NCBI RefSeq assembly: GCF_900142985.1
Contig: NZ_LT670849.1
Location: 1,426,001-1,490,000, forward strand
Direction of reading: 5' to 3'
Origin: Bradyrhizobium erythrophlei
GTDB lineage: Bacteria > Pseudomonadota > Alphaproteobacteria > Rhizobiales > Xanthobacteraceae
DNA: 64,000 nucleotides
This document shows positions 25,718 to 34,043 of the stretch, piece by piece. The position numbers and the translations under genes were made by a program. The notes under the pieces are model-generated. The model made no database searches. It saw only the letters and a list, made by a program, of their open reading frames with translations, and was not told the origin of the DNA. How positions within the stretch are numbered: the stretch's first letter is position 1; every line of letters begins with the position of its first letter.

Positions 25718-25804
25718 GTGATTTGCCCGTCGGGGCAAGGGGAATTTGTTGAACGGGAGCAATGCATCACGGTTTGAGTGATTTGCCCGTCGGGCAAATC
25801 ACTC
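25718..25804. repeat. Dispersed GTGATTTGCCCGTCGGG repeats with perfect hairpin
   Basis: GTGATTTGCCCGTCGGG occurs at 25718-25734 and again at 25778-25794; the second copy forms a perfect hairpin, GAGTGATTTGCCC (25776-25788), loop GTC, GGGCAAATCACTC (25792-25804). I recall this motif as frequent in Bradyrhizobium intergenic DNA. It may end transcription downstream of the transposase, although no T-run follows. Confidence 0.65.
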
Positions 25805-25857
25805 AAGAACGAATGAAGCGCGGTGCTTGAGGACGCCAAGCCGTGGCTAAGTTATTT

Positions 25858-26088
25858 CTATTCTTCCTCCATGGTCACGGCGACGGCGCCAATGGCGGAT
25901 AGCCGGACCTTGTTGCCTTCAACGTCGGCAACCAGGCCGCGGTCGATATAGTGGTGATGGCCCTTGTGCGATCCCTCTCCGCTGTCCTTCTTGGTCAATT
26001 TGATCCGGCTGCCCTCGATCTTGTCGACCGTACCGACGTGCACGCCGTCGGCGCCGATAACTTCCATGTGTTCCTTGATATCGCTCAT
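25858..26088 (-). CDS. DUF2171 domain protein
   Basis: 76 aa single-domain protein of the PRC-barrel-like DUF2171 type: IKEHMEVIGADGVHVGTVDKI (residues 4-24), a basic strand RIKLTK, then HHHYIDRGLVADVEGNKVRLS (about 44-64). Such proteins bind or stabilise something unknown and are common beside YciF/ferritin-like stress genes in Rhizobiales, as here. It probably forms an operon with the ferritin-like gene 59 bases upstream. Function not established. Confidence 0.8.
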   Translation of the reverse strand: MSDIKEHMEVIGADGVHVGTVDKIEGSRIKLTKKDSGEGSHKGHHHYIDRGLVADVEGNKVRLSAIGAVAVTMEEE

Positions 26089-26147
26089 GATCCATAGCTC
26101 CCTTTTACGGCTCCCTTGAATAGCCGATGCGGCGTCCTGACTCCGTT

Positions 26148-26657
26148 TCAGGCCGCCAGATCGTGTTCGGCTTCGACGTTGACGAGGGATTCGGCAAGCT
26201 TGGTGAGGGCTGCGTCCGTCGCCTCCTCTTCGTCAAGCGTCGCCTGCAAAAGCGTGGCCGCGTCAGCCATTCCAAGTTCCTCGGCCCATGTACGCAGCGT
26301 GCCATAACGCGACATCTCGTAATGTTCGACCGCCTGAGCTGCCGCGAGAAGCCCGGCATCGAGCGCAGGCATTCCCTTGAAGTCTTTCATGATCTCGGCG
26401 CCTTCTTCCGCGATACCGTTGATCGCCGCACAGGTTTTACCGCGTGGCGGCTTGCCGATGATCTTGAAGACCTGATTGAGACGCCTCACCTGGCCTTCGG
26501 TTTCACGAAGATGTTTCGTGAAGGCCTTTTGCAGTTCCTTCGACTGCGCGGCCTTCGCCATCTTCGGAAGCGTCTTCAGGATCTTGTTCTCGGCAAAATA
26601 GATATCCTTGAGCGTCTCGTGAAAGAGGTCGCTCAGCAGCATCGACTTCTTGGCCAT
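26148..26657 (-). CDS. YciF/DUF892 ferritin-like stress protein
   Basis: 169 aa four-helix-bundle protein. Carboxylate/His metal-ligand segments are present in order: LKDIYFAENKIL (about residues 16-27), KHLRETEGQVRRL (about 48-60), AAQAVEHYEMSRYG (about 106-119) and LDEEEATDAAL (about 141-151). The family is induced by osmotic and general stress and probably handles a di-metal centre; a precise reaction is unknown. The gene is upstream of the DUF2171 gene on the same strand and just downstream of a decayed isochorismatase. Confidence 0.88.
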   Translation of the reverse strand: MAKKSMLLSDLFHETLKDIYFAENKILKTLPKMAKAAQSKELQKAFTKHLRETEGQVRRLNQVFKIIGKPPRGKTCAAINGIAEEGAEIMKDFKGMPALDAGLLAAAQAVEHYEMSRYGTLRTWAEELGMADAATLLQATLDEEEATDAALTKLAESLVNVEAEHDLAA

Positions 26658-26756
26658 GTTCGTTCCAATCCCGGTTGAAAATACCCGTGAGGGCTATCGG
26701 GATAAAAGGCGGACTGAACAATGGTTCCAAAACACCGCGATTTGTCAGCAACCCGC

Positions 26757-27186
26757 CTAGCGTCCAAGCGCCCGGCAAAAGCCGTCCACGTCCGTAAAGA
26801 TCGCATCTCCAGCGAATTTCAGAGACGCAACGGAGCGTTCGGCAGCTTCGGCATGTCCGCTGCCGCAGGCGTCCTCCACCACAATCGGAATGATACCAAG
26901 GTCGGCTGCGTGACGGGCCGTCGGCTCGATGCCACGCCGTCGCCAAGCGATAGCAGAAGGTTCCCATCAACTCCTTGGGCAGTGACATATGTCGCATGAA
27001 GAATGTGCGCACTCCCGCAGCTCGCGCCGCTTGCAAGACGCGAGACACCCTGGAGACGACCACGTGCGGGTCCTTGATCTGCTTCAAGATGCCGACTTGC
27101 ATGTCATAGACCACCAGCGCCATCCGCTGCGGATCGCATGCATCTTCGAGCGTTTGAGGAATGTCCAGGCCGTGGATGCGTTTCAT
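26757..27186 (-). pseudogene. Isochorismatase-family hydrolase, decayed
   Basis: The N-terminal 80 or so codons read as a normal family member (IHGLDIPQTLEDACDPQRMA, then VVYDMQVGILKQI with the catalytic Asp, then VRTFFMRHMSLPKELMG). Near 26960-26975 the frame slips by one base; the continuing frame gives RRRGIEPTARHAADLGIIPI, VVEDACGSGHAEAAERS and FAGDAIFTDVDGFCRALGR before a stop at 26757-26759. The total, 430 bases, is about 60 codons short of the roughly 200-residue family because a central part, which should carry the catalytic Lys and the nucleophile region, is missing. Frameshift plus internal deletion make a functional product unlikely. Confidence 0.8.
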
Positions 27187-27282
27187 GTACTGACACCTAA
27201 TGAGATCCTGCGGAGCGGCCCGGCTGCGTTCCGTAAGTACGCGCCGGGCCTAACCAGCCGCGCGGTCAGTGCACCCTCGCGG

Positions 27283-28044
27283 ATGGCTTTCGACAGATTA
27301 CCCGCTAGACCCGATCTGCAAAACCTGATTGACAGATTTGGGCATCGCTTACTTTCAGGGCTCTGTTACCGGATCGGCTACCGCTTGAACGACTTCCTGG
27401 AGATTGTCGGACTTTCGATCGGCGTTAGTCTGGCCGCGACGGCCATAGCGGCTGGCATCGGCGTGCTCTTCGGGGCCGCGCTCGCCATTTTCGCATTTCC
27501 CGGGCGCCAACTGGTCATCGTTCTGATCAACGCGCTCTTTGGCTTGCCGCCGGTCGTTGTCGGGCTCGTGTTGTATCTTGCTCTGTCTCGCTCAGGTCCG
27601 CTCGGCTCCCTCGAACTGCTCTTCACCCCGACCGCGATGGTGATAGCGCAGACGATCCTCGCCGCACCTATCATCACGGCACTTGTGCACCGCGCCAGCG
27701 AGAGGGCCTGGGCGCGCTACGGAGATGAACTTGTTATGGATGGTGCGACGCGGTTACAGCCCATTCCGCAAATTCTGATGATCATTCGCGCCGACGTCGT
27801 GACCGCTGTACTGGCGGGCTTTGGCCGCACTGTTTCGGAAGTTGGAGCGGTGATCCTGGTCGGCGGCAACATTCGCGGATTGACCAGAACGATGACGACG
27901 GCCATCGCTCTTCAAACCAGCCAAGGCGACCTGTCATTGGCCTTGGCTTTGGGCATAGTGTTAGTCGGGATCAGCATCTCGATCAGCGCGACAGTTTTCG
28001 CGCTGGCGGGACGGGCGCGCACAGCAGGGAGCGACGAAGTATGA
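27283..28044 (+). CDS. tupB: Tungstate-type ABC transporter permease (TupB)
   Basis: Inner-membrane permease of the tungstate/molybdate uptake family, 253 aa from ATG 27283. The conserved part begins at NDFLEIVGLSIGVSLAATAI, so a TTG at 27385 (219 aa, nearer the family size) may be the true start. Five or six hydrophobic segments are present, with the ABC cytoplasmic loop in DELVMDGATRLQPIPQILMIIR (27725-27790) and the FGRTVSEVGAVILVGGNIRGLTRTM segment that is typical of TupB. The stop overlaps the tupA start (ATGA at 28041-28044). No ATPase gene (tupC) follows, which is unusual. Confidence 0.85.
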   Translation: MAFDRLPARPDLQNLIDRFGHRLLSGLCYRIGYRLNDFLEIVGLSIGVSLAATAIAAGIGVLFGAALAIFAFPGRQLVIVLINALFGLPPVVVGLVLYLALSRSGPLGSLELLFTPTAMVIAQTILAAPIITALVHRASERAWARYGDELVMDGATRLQPIPQILMIIRADVVTAVLAGFGRTVSEVGAVILVGGNIRGLTRTMTTAIALQTSQGDLSLALALGIVLVGISISISATVFALAGRARTAGSDEV

Positions 28045-28868
28045 CCGGACTTCGCAACGCCTTGGCTCTGGTTATAACCCTCGCTGCCATCAACACGAGT
28101 GCTGCCGAAGGGCAATCAGTCGTATTGGCCTCGACAACCTCGGTAGAAGCATCCGGACTGTTAGCAAACATTCTCCCGCAGTTCACCGCCAAGACTGGCA
28201 TCGTCGTGAACGTGGTCGCGCAAGGAACGGGTCAAGCGCTGGACACCGCGCGTCGAGGTGATGCCGACGTGGTGCTGGTTCATGACCCGGAAGCAGAGCG
28301 CAAATTTGTAGACGAAGGATATAGCTCCACGCTTCGGCAAATCGCCTGGAATGACTTTGTTATCGTTGGGCCATCGAGTGATCCGGCGCACATTCTAGGC
28401 AGCAAGGACAGCGCGGCGGCTCTGAAGGCGATCGCGTCCGCAAGGGCTTCCTTCGTTTCGCGGGGGGACCGCAGCGGCACCAACGCCGCCGAGTTGCGGT
28501 TGTGGAGCAGTGTTGGCCGCACATCGGAAGCGCTAAAACCCGAAAAATGGTATCACGATATCGGCGGCGGAATGGGGCAGGCCCTCAATGCGGCCAGCGC
28601 CATGAACGCTTACACGCTAACCGACCGCGCGACGTGGCTCAGCTTCAATAACAAGGGATCGCTTATTATCATCGTCGAAGGCGATCCGCGTCTGATCAAC
28701 CGTTACGACGTGATTGAACTGAACGCTGGCAAGCACGGCGCTGCGCGGCTCGACGCAGCGAAGGTTTTTGCGGAATGGCTGGTTTCGACCGAGGGGCAGC
28801 AAGCCATCGGCGCCTACCAGGTGAACGGACAGCCGTTGTTCAAACCCTCCGCCGCCTCGCCCAGATAG
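28041..28868 (+). CDS. tupA: Tungstate-binding periplasmic protein (TupA)
   Basis: 275 aa with a signal peptide (about residues 1-24). The TupA oxyanion site motifs are intact: LASTTSVEASGLL (about 29-41), VAQGTGQALDTARRGDADVVLVHD (about 59-82) and FVSRGDRSGTNAAELRLW (about 137-154), where TTS and SRGD-x-SGT contact the anion. This distinguishes TupA from the molybdate-selective ModA. It overlaps tupB by four bases. The adjacent window genes do not provide an ATPase, so the pump must borrow one or is incomplete. Confidence 0.88.
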   Translation: MTGLRNALALVITLAAINTSAAEGQSVVLASTTSVEASGLLANILPQFTAKTGIVVNVVAQGTGQALDTARRGDADVVLVHDPEAERKFVDEGYSSTLRQIAWNDFVIVGPSSDPAHILGSKDSAAALKAIASARASFVSRGDRSGTNAAELRLWSSVGRTSEALKPEKWYHDIGGGMGQALNAASAMNAYTLTDRATWLSFNNKGSLIIIVEGDPRLINRYDVIELNAGKHGAARLDAAKVFAEWLVSTEGQQAIGAYQVNGQPLFKPSAASPR

Positions 28869-28961
28869 CCCACTTCCAAATTTGTGATCATGGGTCAACG
28901 GTCTGGATATTTTGTCGCATTTTCGTCTTGCCGGCTGGTTCAGGTTCACCGATAAATCCGT

Positions 28962-29465
28962 ATGATTTTCGAGCCGAGATATGTCGTTGCTGCCTTTGGG
29001 CTGATCGTTTCCTCGCCACTGGTTCATGCGGAAGAGAAAGAGCCGCTCGCCGTCATAGAACTAGGTGCCGCAACGGAGCGCAGCATCCAGGACGGAACCT
29101 ATAGCGCGGGACCGTCAGCCGCGGTCGAATTCCCGGTTATCAAGGACTGGCTGGAAATCGAGACGGGTATCTCGCCCTTGTTCCGCGCCGGGCAGACGGA
29201 ATGGCAAGCCGACGTTCTTTTCAAGAAGCCATTCACGATCAACGAGCATGTCGAGTTCATGGTCGGTGCGGGTCCGCAGTTGAGTTATGCCACGGCGGGA
29301 GGCGGCACGAAGGTCGCGGGTGAGTTTGCGATGGAATGGATGATCTGGCCGACCAAAGACCGCAAATTCGGCTGGTTCATTGAGCCCACTTATAGCGTCA
29401 CGTTGAACAAGGGACACGAACAGGCGATCGGCCTGACCGGCGGCCTTATGATTGCGCTATACTGA
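28962..29465 (+). CDS. Putative small outer-membrane or periplasmic beta-rich protein
   Basis: 167 aa. Signal peptide (about residues 1-23, ending LVHAEE), then alternating hydrophobic strands such as AVIELGAATERSIQD, GPSAAVEFPVIKDWLEIETGI, VEFMVGAGPQLSYAT and FGWFIEPTYSVTLN, and a final strand LTGGLMIALY ending in an aromatic residue, as outer-membrane beta-barrels do. About eight strands could fit, so a small OmpA/OmpW-like barrel is possible. I do not recognise a named family. It lies 93 bases after tupA on the same strand. Confidence 0.65.
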   Translation: MIFEPRYVVAAFGLIVSSPLVHAEEKEPLAVIELGAATERSIQDGTYSAGPSAAVEFPVIKDWLEIETGISPLFRAGQTEWQADVLFKKPFTINEHVEFMVGAGPQLSYATAGGGTKVAGEFAMEWMIWPTKDRKFGWFIEPTYSVTLNKGHEQAIGLTGGLMIALY

Positions 29466-29534
29466 GGCCCACTTCAGACGCCGAACTTCACGTTCCAATC
29501 TTGATCGGCCGGATTCCCAAAGGGGCGCCTTTTA

Positions 29535-31025
29535 TCAGGCGCTGAGGTTCACCCAGACCGCCTTCGGTTCGGTGAAATTCTGGATCGCTGCCGTTCCATG
29601 TTCGCGGCCGAGGCCGGAGTCGCGCTCGCCACCCCACGGCAACCGCACATCGGTATAACCATAGGTGTTGATCCAGACGGTGCCGGCGCGGGCGCGTTTT
29701 GCAAAACGCTGGGCGCGGACCACGTCCCGGCTCCAGACCCCGGCGGCAAGGCTATAAGCCGTGCCGTTGGCGATCCGCAGCGCATCAGCCTCGTCCTTGA
29801 ACTTGATGACGCTGACGACCGGTCCGAAGATTTCCTCCTGCGAGATCCGCATCTCGTGCTTCACATTGGCAAACACGGCCGCGCTGATGAAATAGCCGCG
29901 TTGGCCGACCCGCTCGCCGCCGGTCACCAATGAGGCGCCTTCCCTCTCACCGATATCGACATAATCGAGGATCGACTTCATCTGCTTTTCCGAGATCACC
30001 GGCCCCAGCGACGTGTTGCGGTCGAGGAGATCGCCCATGCGAAGCGACTTGGCGCGCGCCGCGAGGCGCTCGACGACTTCGTCGTAGGCTCCTTCCTGCA
30101 CCAGCACGCGGGAGCCCGCCGAGCACACCTGGCCGGCATTGAAGAAAATGCCGGCAGCGGCCGCCTTGGCCGCAGCTTCGAGATTGGCGTCGTCGAAGAT
30201 CACGTTGGCGGATTTTCCACCGAGCTCGAGCGAGACGCGTTTGAAGTTGCCGGCCGCGCCCTTCATGATGCCGCGGCCGACGCCGGGCGAGCCCGTGAAC
30301 GTCACCTTGTCGACATCGGGATGGTTGACCAGCGCGTCGCCGACGACGCGGCCCGGGCCGGGCACGATGTTGAGCACGCCGGGCGGAATGCCGGCTTCCA
30401 GCGCCAGCTCACCGATCCGCAGTGCCGACAACGAGGTCAGTTCGGCAGGCTTCATGACGATGGTGCAGCCACACGCCAGCGCCGGCGCCAGCTTCCACAT
30501 CCCGATCATCAGCGGGAAATTCCACGGCACGATCGCCGCCACCACGCCGACCGGCTCGCGCACCGTATAGGTGAGCGCATCGTCGCGGGTCGGAACGACG
30601 TCGCCGGTGATCTTGTCGGCCCAGCCGGCATAATAAGTCAGCGTGTCGATCGCGGCGGGAAAATCCTGACGCAGCGTCGCCGAGACCGGCTTGCCGCCAT
30701 CGAGACTCTCGATCTCGACGATTTCGTCGGCGTGGCGCTTGAGCAACTCGGCCCATTTGAGCAGGAGATGGCCGCGCTCGGCGGCGCGCATCGTCCGCCA
30801 CGGTCCCTCGAAGGCGCGGCGCGCCGCGGCGACTGCGCGATCCACGTCGGCTTCGTTGCCCTCGGCAATCGTGGCGATGACCTCTTCGGTCGCGGGATTG
30901 AGGGATTTGAACGTCCGCCCCGAGGAGGATGGCACGCGCTTGCCGTCGATCAGAAGCTGGTGCGGTTTGCGCAGGAATTCGGCTGCGGCCGTTTCCGGGG
31001 TAAAGTCATATGCAACGGACATCAT
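29535..31025 (-). CDS. Aldehyde dehydrogenase (betaine/aminobutyraldehyde-type)
   Basis: 496 aa NAD(P)-dependent aldehyde dehydrogenase oxidising an aldehyde to the acid in the cytoplasm. The catalytic set is complete: Asn169 in IVPWNF, Glu267 in VSLELGGKSA, Cys301 in NAGQVCSAGSR, and the coenzyme loop FTGSPGVGRGI (about 243-253). GGAGG stands before tandem ATGs (31025 and 31022); the second has better spacing. It is divergent from a ModE-type/binding-protein-domain regulator across a 114-base AT-rich gap, which probably controls it. Substrate not assignable; the nearest named relatives are betaine-aldehyde and indole/phenylacetaldehyde enzymes. Confidence 0.92.
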   Translation of the reverse strand: MMSVAYDFTPETAAAEFLRKPHQLLIDGKRVPSSSGRTFKSLNPATEEVIATIAEGNEADVDRAVAAARRAFEGPWRTMRAAERGHLLLKWAELLKRHADEIVEIESLDGGKPVSATLRQDFPAAIDTLTYYAGWADKITGDVVPTRDDALTYTVREPVGVVAAIVPWNFPLMIGMWKLAPALACGCTIVMKPAELTSLSALRIGELALEAGIPPGVLNIVPGPGRVVGDALVNHPDVDKVTFTGSPGVGRGIMKGAAGNFKRVSLELGGKSANVIFDDANLEAAAKAAAAGIFFNAGQVCSAGSRVLVQEGAYDEVVERLAARAKSLRMGDLLDRNTSLGPVISEKQMKSILDYVDIGEREGASLVTGGERVGQRGYFISAAVFANVKHEMRISQEEIFGPVVSVIKFKDEADALRIANGTAYSLAAGVWSRDVVRAQRFAKRARAGTVWINTYGYTDVRLPWGGERDSGLGREHGTAAIQNFTEPKAVWVNLSA

Positions 31026-31101
31026 ATTTCCTCCAAAGCTTGTCCTTGAACGTAGGAGGTTATTTGCTGCCGTAAATATGATATTGATTGCCTATGGCGC
31101 C

Positions 31102-31113
31102 TTCATATATGAA
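31102..31113. promoter_or_regulatory. Perfect palindrome in the ALDH/regulator divergent promoter
   Basis: TTCATATATGAA, a 12-base perfect palindrome, 27 bases before the regulator start in an AT-rich island (about 31060-31130). ATATA-containing dyads are the kind of site ModE-type HTH proteins bind. Autoregulation and control of the divergent ALDH gene are inferred. Confidence 0.5.
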
Positions 31114-31139
31114 CTAGATTTCATAATTAGGGTGGGAAC

Positions 31140-32225
31140 GTGCTGCATATCGAGATCGAAACCGTCTGGCGATTTCAAAAGGAGGACAGCCCGCAGAATG
31201 TCGTCGTGATGCTGGGTGTGCTCAATGAAATCCGCAAAACCGGCAAGCTCACCAGCGCCGCGCGGGATGCGCATCTGTCCTATCGCCATGTCTGGAACCT
31301 GGTCGAGCAGTGGTCGCAGTTCTTCGGCGTGCCGCTGGTCGAAACCCAGCGCGGCAAGGGCTCGAAGCTCACGCCTTTCGGAGAGAAACTGGTCTGGGCC
31401 GGCGAACGGATGCAGGCCCGGCTCGGTCCGCAACTGGAAAATCTGGCGCAAGAACTCGCCACCGAGATCAAGCCGTTCCTGCATCAACGGCCATCCGTCA
31501 TTCGCGTTCATGCCAGTCACGGTTTTGCGGTGTCGAAACTCCGCGAATTACTCGACCGCGAACCCGGCATCGGCGTCGACCTGCGTTATATCAGCAACCA
31601 GCATTCGCTGGTCTCGCTGGCCCAGGGCGCCTGCGACCTGTCCGGCGTGCATCTGCCGCGCGGCGAATTGCGCGCAAAAGGCATCCAGGCCTGCAAGGAA
31701 TGGCTCGACCCGCGCCAGGACCGTATCGTCAGCTTCGTGACGCGCGAAATGGGGCTGATGGTCAAGCGGGGCAATCCGCTGAAGATTGCATCCCTCAAGG
31801 ATATCGTCCGCACCAAGGCACGCTTCGTCAACCGCGACCATGACTCAGGCACCCGCCTGCTGTTCGATCAGCTGCTGGCGCTGCACGGGATCGACGAGGC
31901 GAAGATCAACGGCGCGCAACAAATCGAGTTCACGCATGCCGCCGTTGCCGCCTATGTCGCGAGCGGCATGGCGGACGTTGCCTTCGGCGTCGAAGCCGCG
32001 GCGCGTCAGTTCGGTCTCGACTTCATCCGCCTCCTCACGGAGGACTATGTCTTTGCCTGCAAGCAGACATTCCTGGAAACCGAACCGATGCGGCGGGTGC
32101 TCGACATCATGAAGGGCCGGGAATTTCAAAAGGCCGTCGCGGCGCTACCGGGATACAAGGCGACCGATACCGGCACGGTGTATTCCGTGAAGGATTTTCT
32201 CGATCGGCTTGAAGGGAGCAAGTAA
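31140..32225 (+). CDS. ModE-type HTH regulator fused to a periplasmic-binding-like domain
   Basis: 361 aa starting at a GTG (31140) preceded by GGGTGGG. The N-terminal ModE/LysR-like winged helix is seen in GKLTSAARDAHLSYRHVWNL (about residues 37-56) and VETQRGKGSKLTPFGEKLVW (about 69-88). From about residue 120 to 350 it has a binding-protein-like ligand domain (PBP_like_2 type): RVHASHGFAVSKLRELL, NRDHDSGTRLLFDQLL and ASGMADVAFGVEAAA are recognisable. Such proteins sense an anion or small metabolite directly. The substrate-domain kinship with TupA-like proteins and the nearby tupBA genes make tungstate or molybdate a candidate ligand; an aldehyde-related ligand is equally possible given the divergent ALDH. 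Confidence 0.85.
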   Translation: MLHIEIETVWRFQKEDSPQNVVVMLGVLNEIRKTGKLTSAARDAHLSYRHVWNLVEQWSQFFGVPLVETQRGKGSKLTPFGEKLVWAGERMQARLGPQLENLAQELATEIKPFLHQRPSVIRVHASHGFAVSKLRELLDREPGIGVDLRYISNQHSLVSLAQGACDLSGVHLPRGELRAKGIQACKEWLDPRQDRIVSFVTREMGLMVKRGNPLKIASLKDIVRTKARFVNRDHDSGTRLLFDQLLALHGIDEAKINGAQQIEFTHAAVAAYVASGMADVAFGVEAAARQFGLDFIRLLTEDYVFACKQTFLETEPMRRVLDIMKGREFQKAVAALPGYKATDTGTVYSVKDFLDRLEGSK

Positions 32226-32271
32226 AGCGCCGGATCATTGGCTGGCGCGACGACGGCCTTGACTAGAGGTC

Positions 32272-32583
32272 TCAGTCCTGCGGACTGAGCACGGAATCCT
32301 TCGCCACCTTCAATGGCGATGCCTTCACCGACTTGCTCGCGGGCTTGGCGGCAAATTCCATCGGCTCCTTGGTAAAGGGATTGATGCCGGTCCGGGCTTC
32401 TTTCGCCGGCTTGTTGACGACCGACAGCTTTGCAAAACCCGGAATCACGAACTCGCCGGATTCGTTCAGCTCCTTGTAGCCAACTGCCGTCATCGCCTCG
32501 ATGACGGCCTTCACTTCACCTTTGGAAACCTGCGTTGCTTCTGCAATCGCGTCAATCAACTGAGTCTTTGTCATCTTGGCCAT
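32272..32583 (-). CDS. HU-family DNA-binding protein
   Basis: 103 aa nucleoid protein. The HU fold is clear: TKTQLIDAIAEATQVSKGEVKAVIEAM (positions 32500-32570) as the helical dimer part, then GEFVIPGFAKLSVVNKPAKEARTGINPFTKEP (the DNA-clamping arm, with the conserved RTG-NP-TKEP tip at about residues 64-74). A short Lys/Ser/Ala tail (residues 80-103) extends beyond the standard 90 residues, as in several rhizobial HU paralogues. Alone in its neighbourhood, so probably a minor HU variant. Confidence 0.92.
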   Translation of the reverse strand: MAKMTKTQLIDAIAEATQVSKGEVKAVIEAMTAVGYKELNESGEFVIPGFAKLSVVNKPAKEARTGINPFTKEPMEFAAKPASKSVKASPLKVAKDSVLSPQD

Positions 32584-32828
32584 CGTGGCGACCTTATCTC
32601 TGAGGGGAACGCGACCAGGCCGCGCATTATCGCTGTAAGCGATGTTGTCCGGATTCCGCCCTGGCGAACGGTCCGCACACGTTCGTTAGAACAAAGAGCG
32701 GGCCGCGTTCAAGTGCAGAGTGAATATGGCGGTGGGTAGCCAAAATACCAGCAATTTCAACCAACACTGGACGGCCCCGCCGGATATCGCTATATTTTAA
32801 TGAATATAACGATCTGGAAATAGCATCA

Positions 32829-33209
32829 ATGGATATCGAATCGCAATCGCTGACGACCTGTGAAGTCGCTCCGGATGGCAGCACGGTTGTCCTCGGATTT
32901 ACCGATTCAAGCGGGGCGGCCGCCACGATACGGCTGCCCTTGAACCAGGTTGGGGCATTGGCCATGACCCTGCCCGAATTGATCAACAAGGCGCTGCAGT
33001 CGCGATTTGGTGATCACACCTTGCGATACGCCTATCCGCTGGCGTCCTGGACCGTGGAACAGTCGTCTGATCCCGGCACCGGAATGATGACATTGTCGAC
33101 CACAGACGGCTTCAGCGTTTGCTTCTCCATGGAACGCGAGTTACAGCACACGCTTGCCGAGGCGCTGGCCTCCGACGGCCAAGGCGAACCGGCCAGGATC
33201 GTGAACTAG
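32829..33209 (+). CDS. Hypothetical 126-residue protein
   Basis: No signal peptide, membrane segment or motif I can name. The N-terminal half has alternating short strands (TTCEVAPDGSTVVLGFTD, then AAATIRLPLNQVGALAMTLPEL around residues 30-52) and the C-terminal part is again strand-rich (GMMTLSTTDGFSVCFSMERE), suggesting a small beta-sandwich. Coding potential is supported by consistent third-position GC and a clean ATG at 32829. It is monocistronic, flanked by HU on the other strand and a convergent exported protein. Confidence 0.65.
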   Translation: MDIESQSLTTCEVAPDGSTVVLGFTDSSGAAATIRLPLNQVGALAMTLPELINKALQSRFGDHTLRYAYPLASWTVEQSSDPGTGMMTLSTTDGFSVCFSMERELQHTLAEALASDGQGEPARIVN

Positions 33210-33236
33210 AGCTTCGACGGGGCGACCGAAGCCCCC

Positions 33237-33848
33237 TCACCTTCCGCGGAAGCCAAACGGTGAGGCGCCGGGCAGAAGCGAGGAATTGATGTCGTTCGGC
33301 TGCTGCGAGAAACTCGCGCCGACCGACAGGCTGAGGTTCGAGGTCGGGCGGAACTCGACGCCGGCATTGACGCGATAGCCACCGGGCACGTTGGCCGACG
33401 AGGAGTCGAGCGCGGAAAATGGGCTGCCGACGATCGGGGCGTTGTTGTACTTCAGCGTATCGAGACCGGCATAGATCGAAACCGGCGCGCTCTTGAAGTT
33501 GTAGCCGACCTGGCTGCCTTCATAAGAGTAGGCACTGGCGCTGCCGAAGGCCGAGACGGGGCTGAAACTGTTTGCACCAAAACCAGGATTGCCAAAACCA
33601 AGGTTGCCGCGTTCCGTGCCGACAAACCAGCCGTTCTCGAAATTGTAGCGCGAGGAGAAGTTGCCGAAGGCGTTCGCGTTCGCATTCGTCTCCGAGGTCA
33701 GGTTTGAACTCAGGTTGGAATTGAACCCGGTGGTGGACGTCCAGTACGGCACTGATTGCGCCTGTGCGGCCGGCGCACCGAGACCAAGCAGCGCCAGTGT
33801 TGCCGCAAGGGCGGTTGCGAAACCTGATTGGCCTGAAGTCATGAACAT
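33237..33848 (-). CDS. Exported Asn/Ser/Gly-rich protein, probably outer-membrane barrel
   Basis: 203 aa. Signal peptide to about residue 31 (...APAAQAQ). The mature part is rich in Asn, Ser, Gly and aromatic residues, and its C-terminal two thirds show amphipathic strands (RYNFENGWFVGTERGNLGFG, GSQVGYNFKSAPVSIYAGLD, GYRVNAGVEFRPTSNLSLSVGASF), each ending in aromatic or small residues as in small porin-like barrels. I recognise similar Bradyrhizobium proteins but no function. The gene stands alone, 27 bases from the convergent 32829-33209 gene. Confidence 0.68.
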   Translation of the reverse strand: MFMTSGQSGFATALAATLALLGLGAPAAQAQSVPYWTSTTGFNSNLSSNLTSETNANANAFGNFSSRYNFENGWFVGTERGNLGFGNPGFGANSFSPVSAFGSASAYSYEGSQVGYNFKSAPVSIYAGLDTLKYNNAPIVGSPFSALDSSSANVPGGYRVNAGVEFRPTSNLSLSVGASFSQQPNDINSSLLPGASPFGFRGR

Positions 33849-34043
33849 CCGCGCACAAATAACCTGTGACGAAACTATAAAGCGAGGATGTCGGGAATGC
33901 TAGTCACCGTCATACTGGTCCTTGAACCAAACGATCGGCCGGTGGCCGTTCAGAAAACGCGAACTCCTTGAGGTTTCTGTCCAATCCCGGGGGTTTAATC
34001 GTCCCTTGCCGGTGGTCACGCCGCTGGCCCGGCTCCCGCAGCC

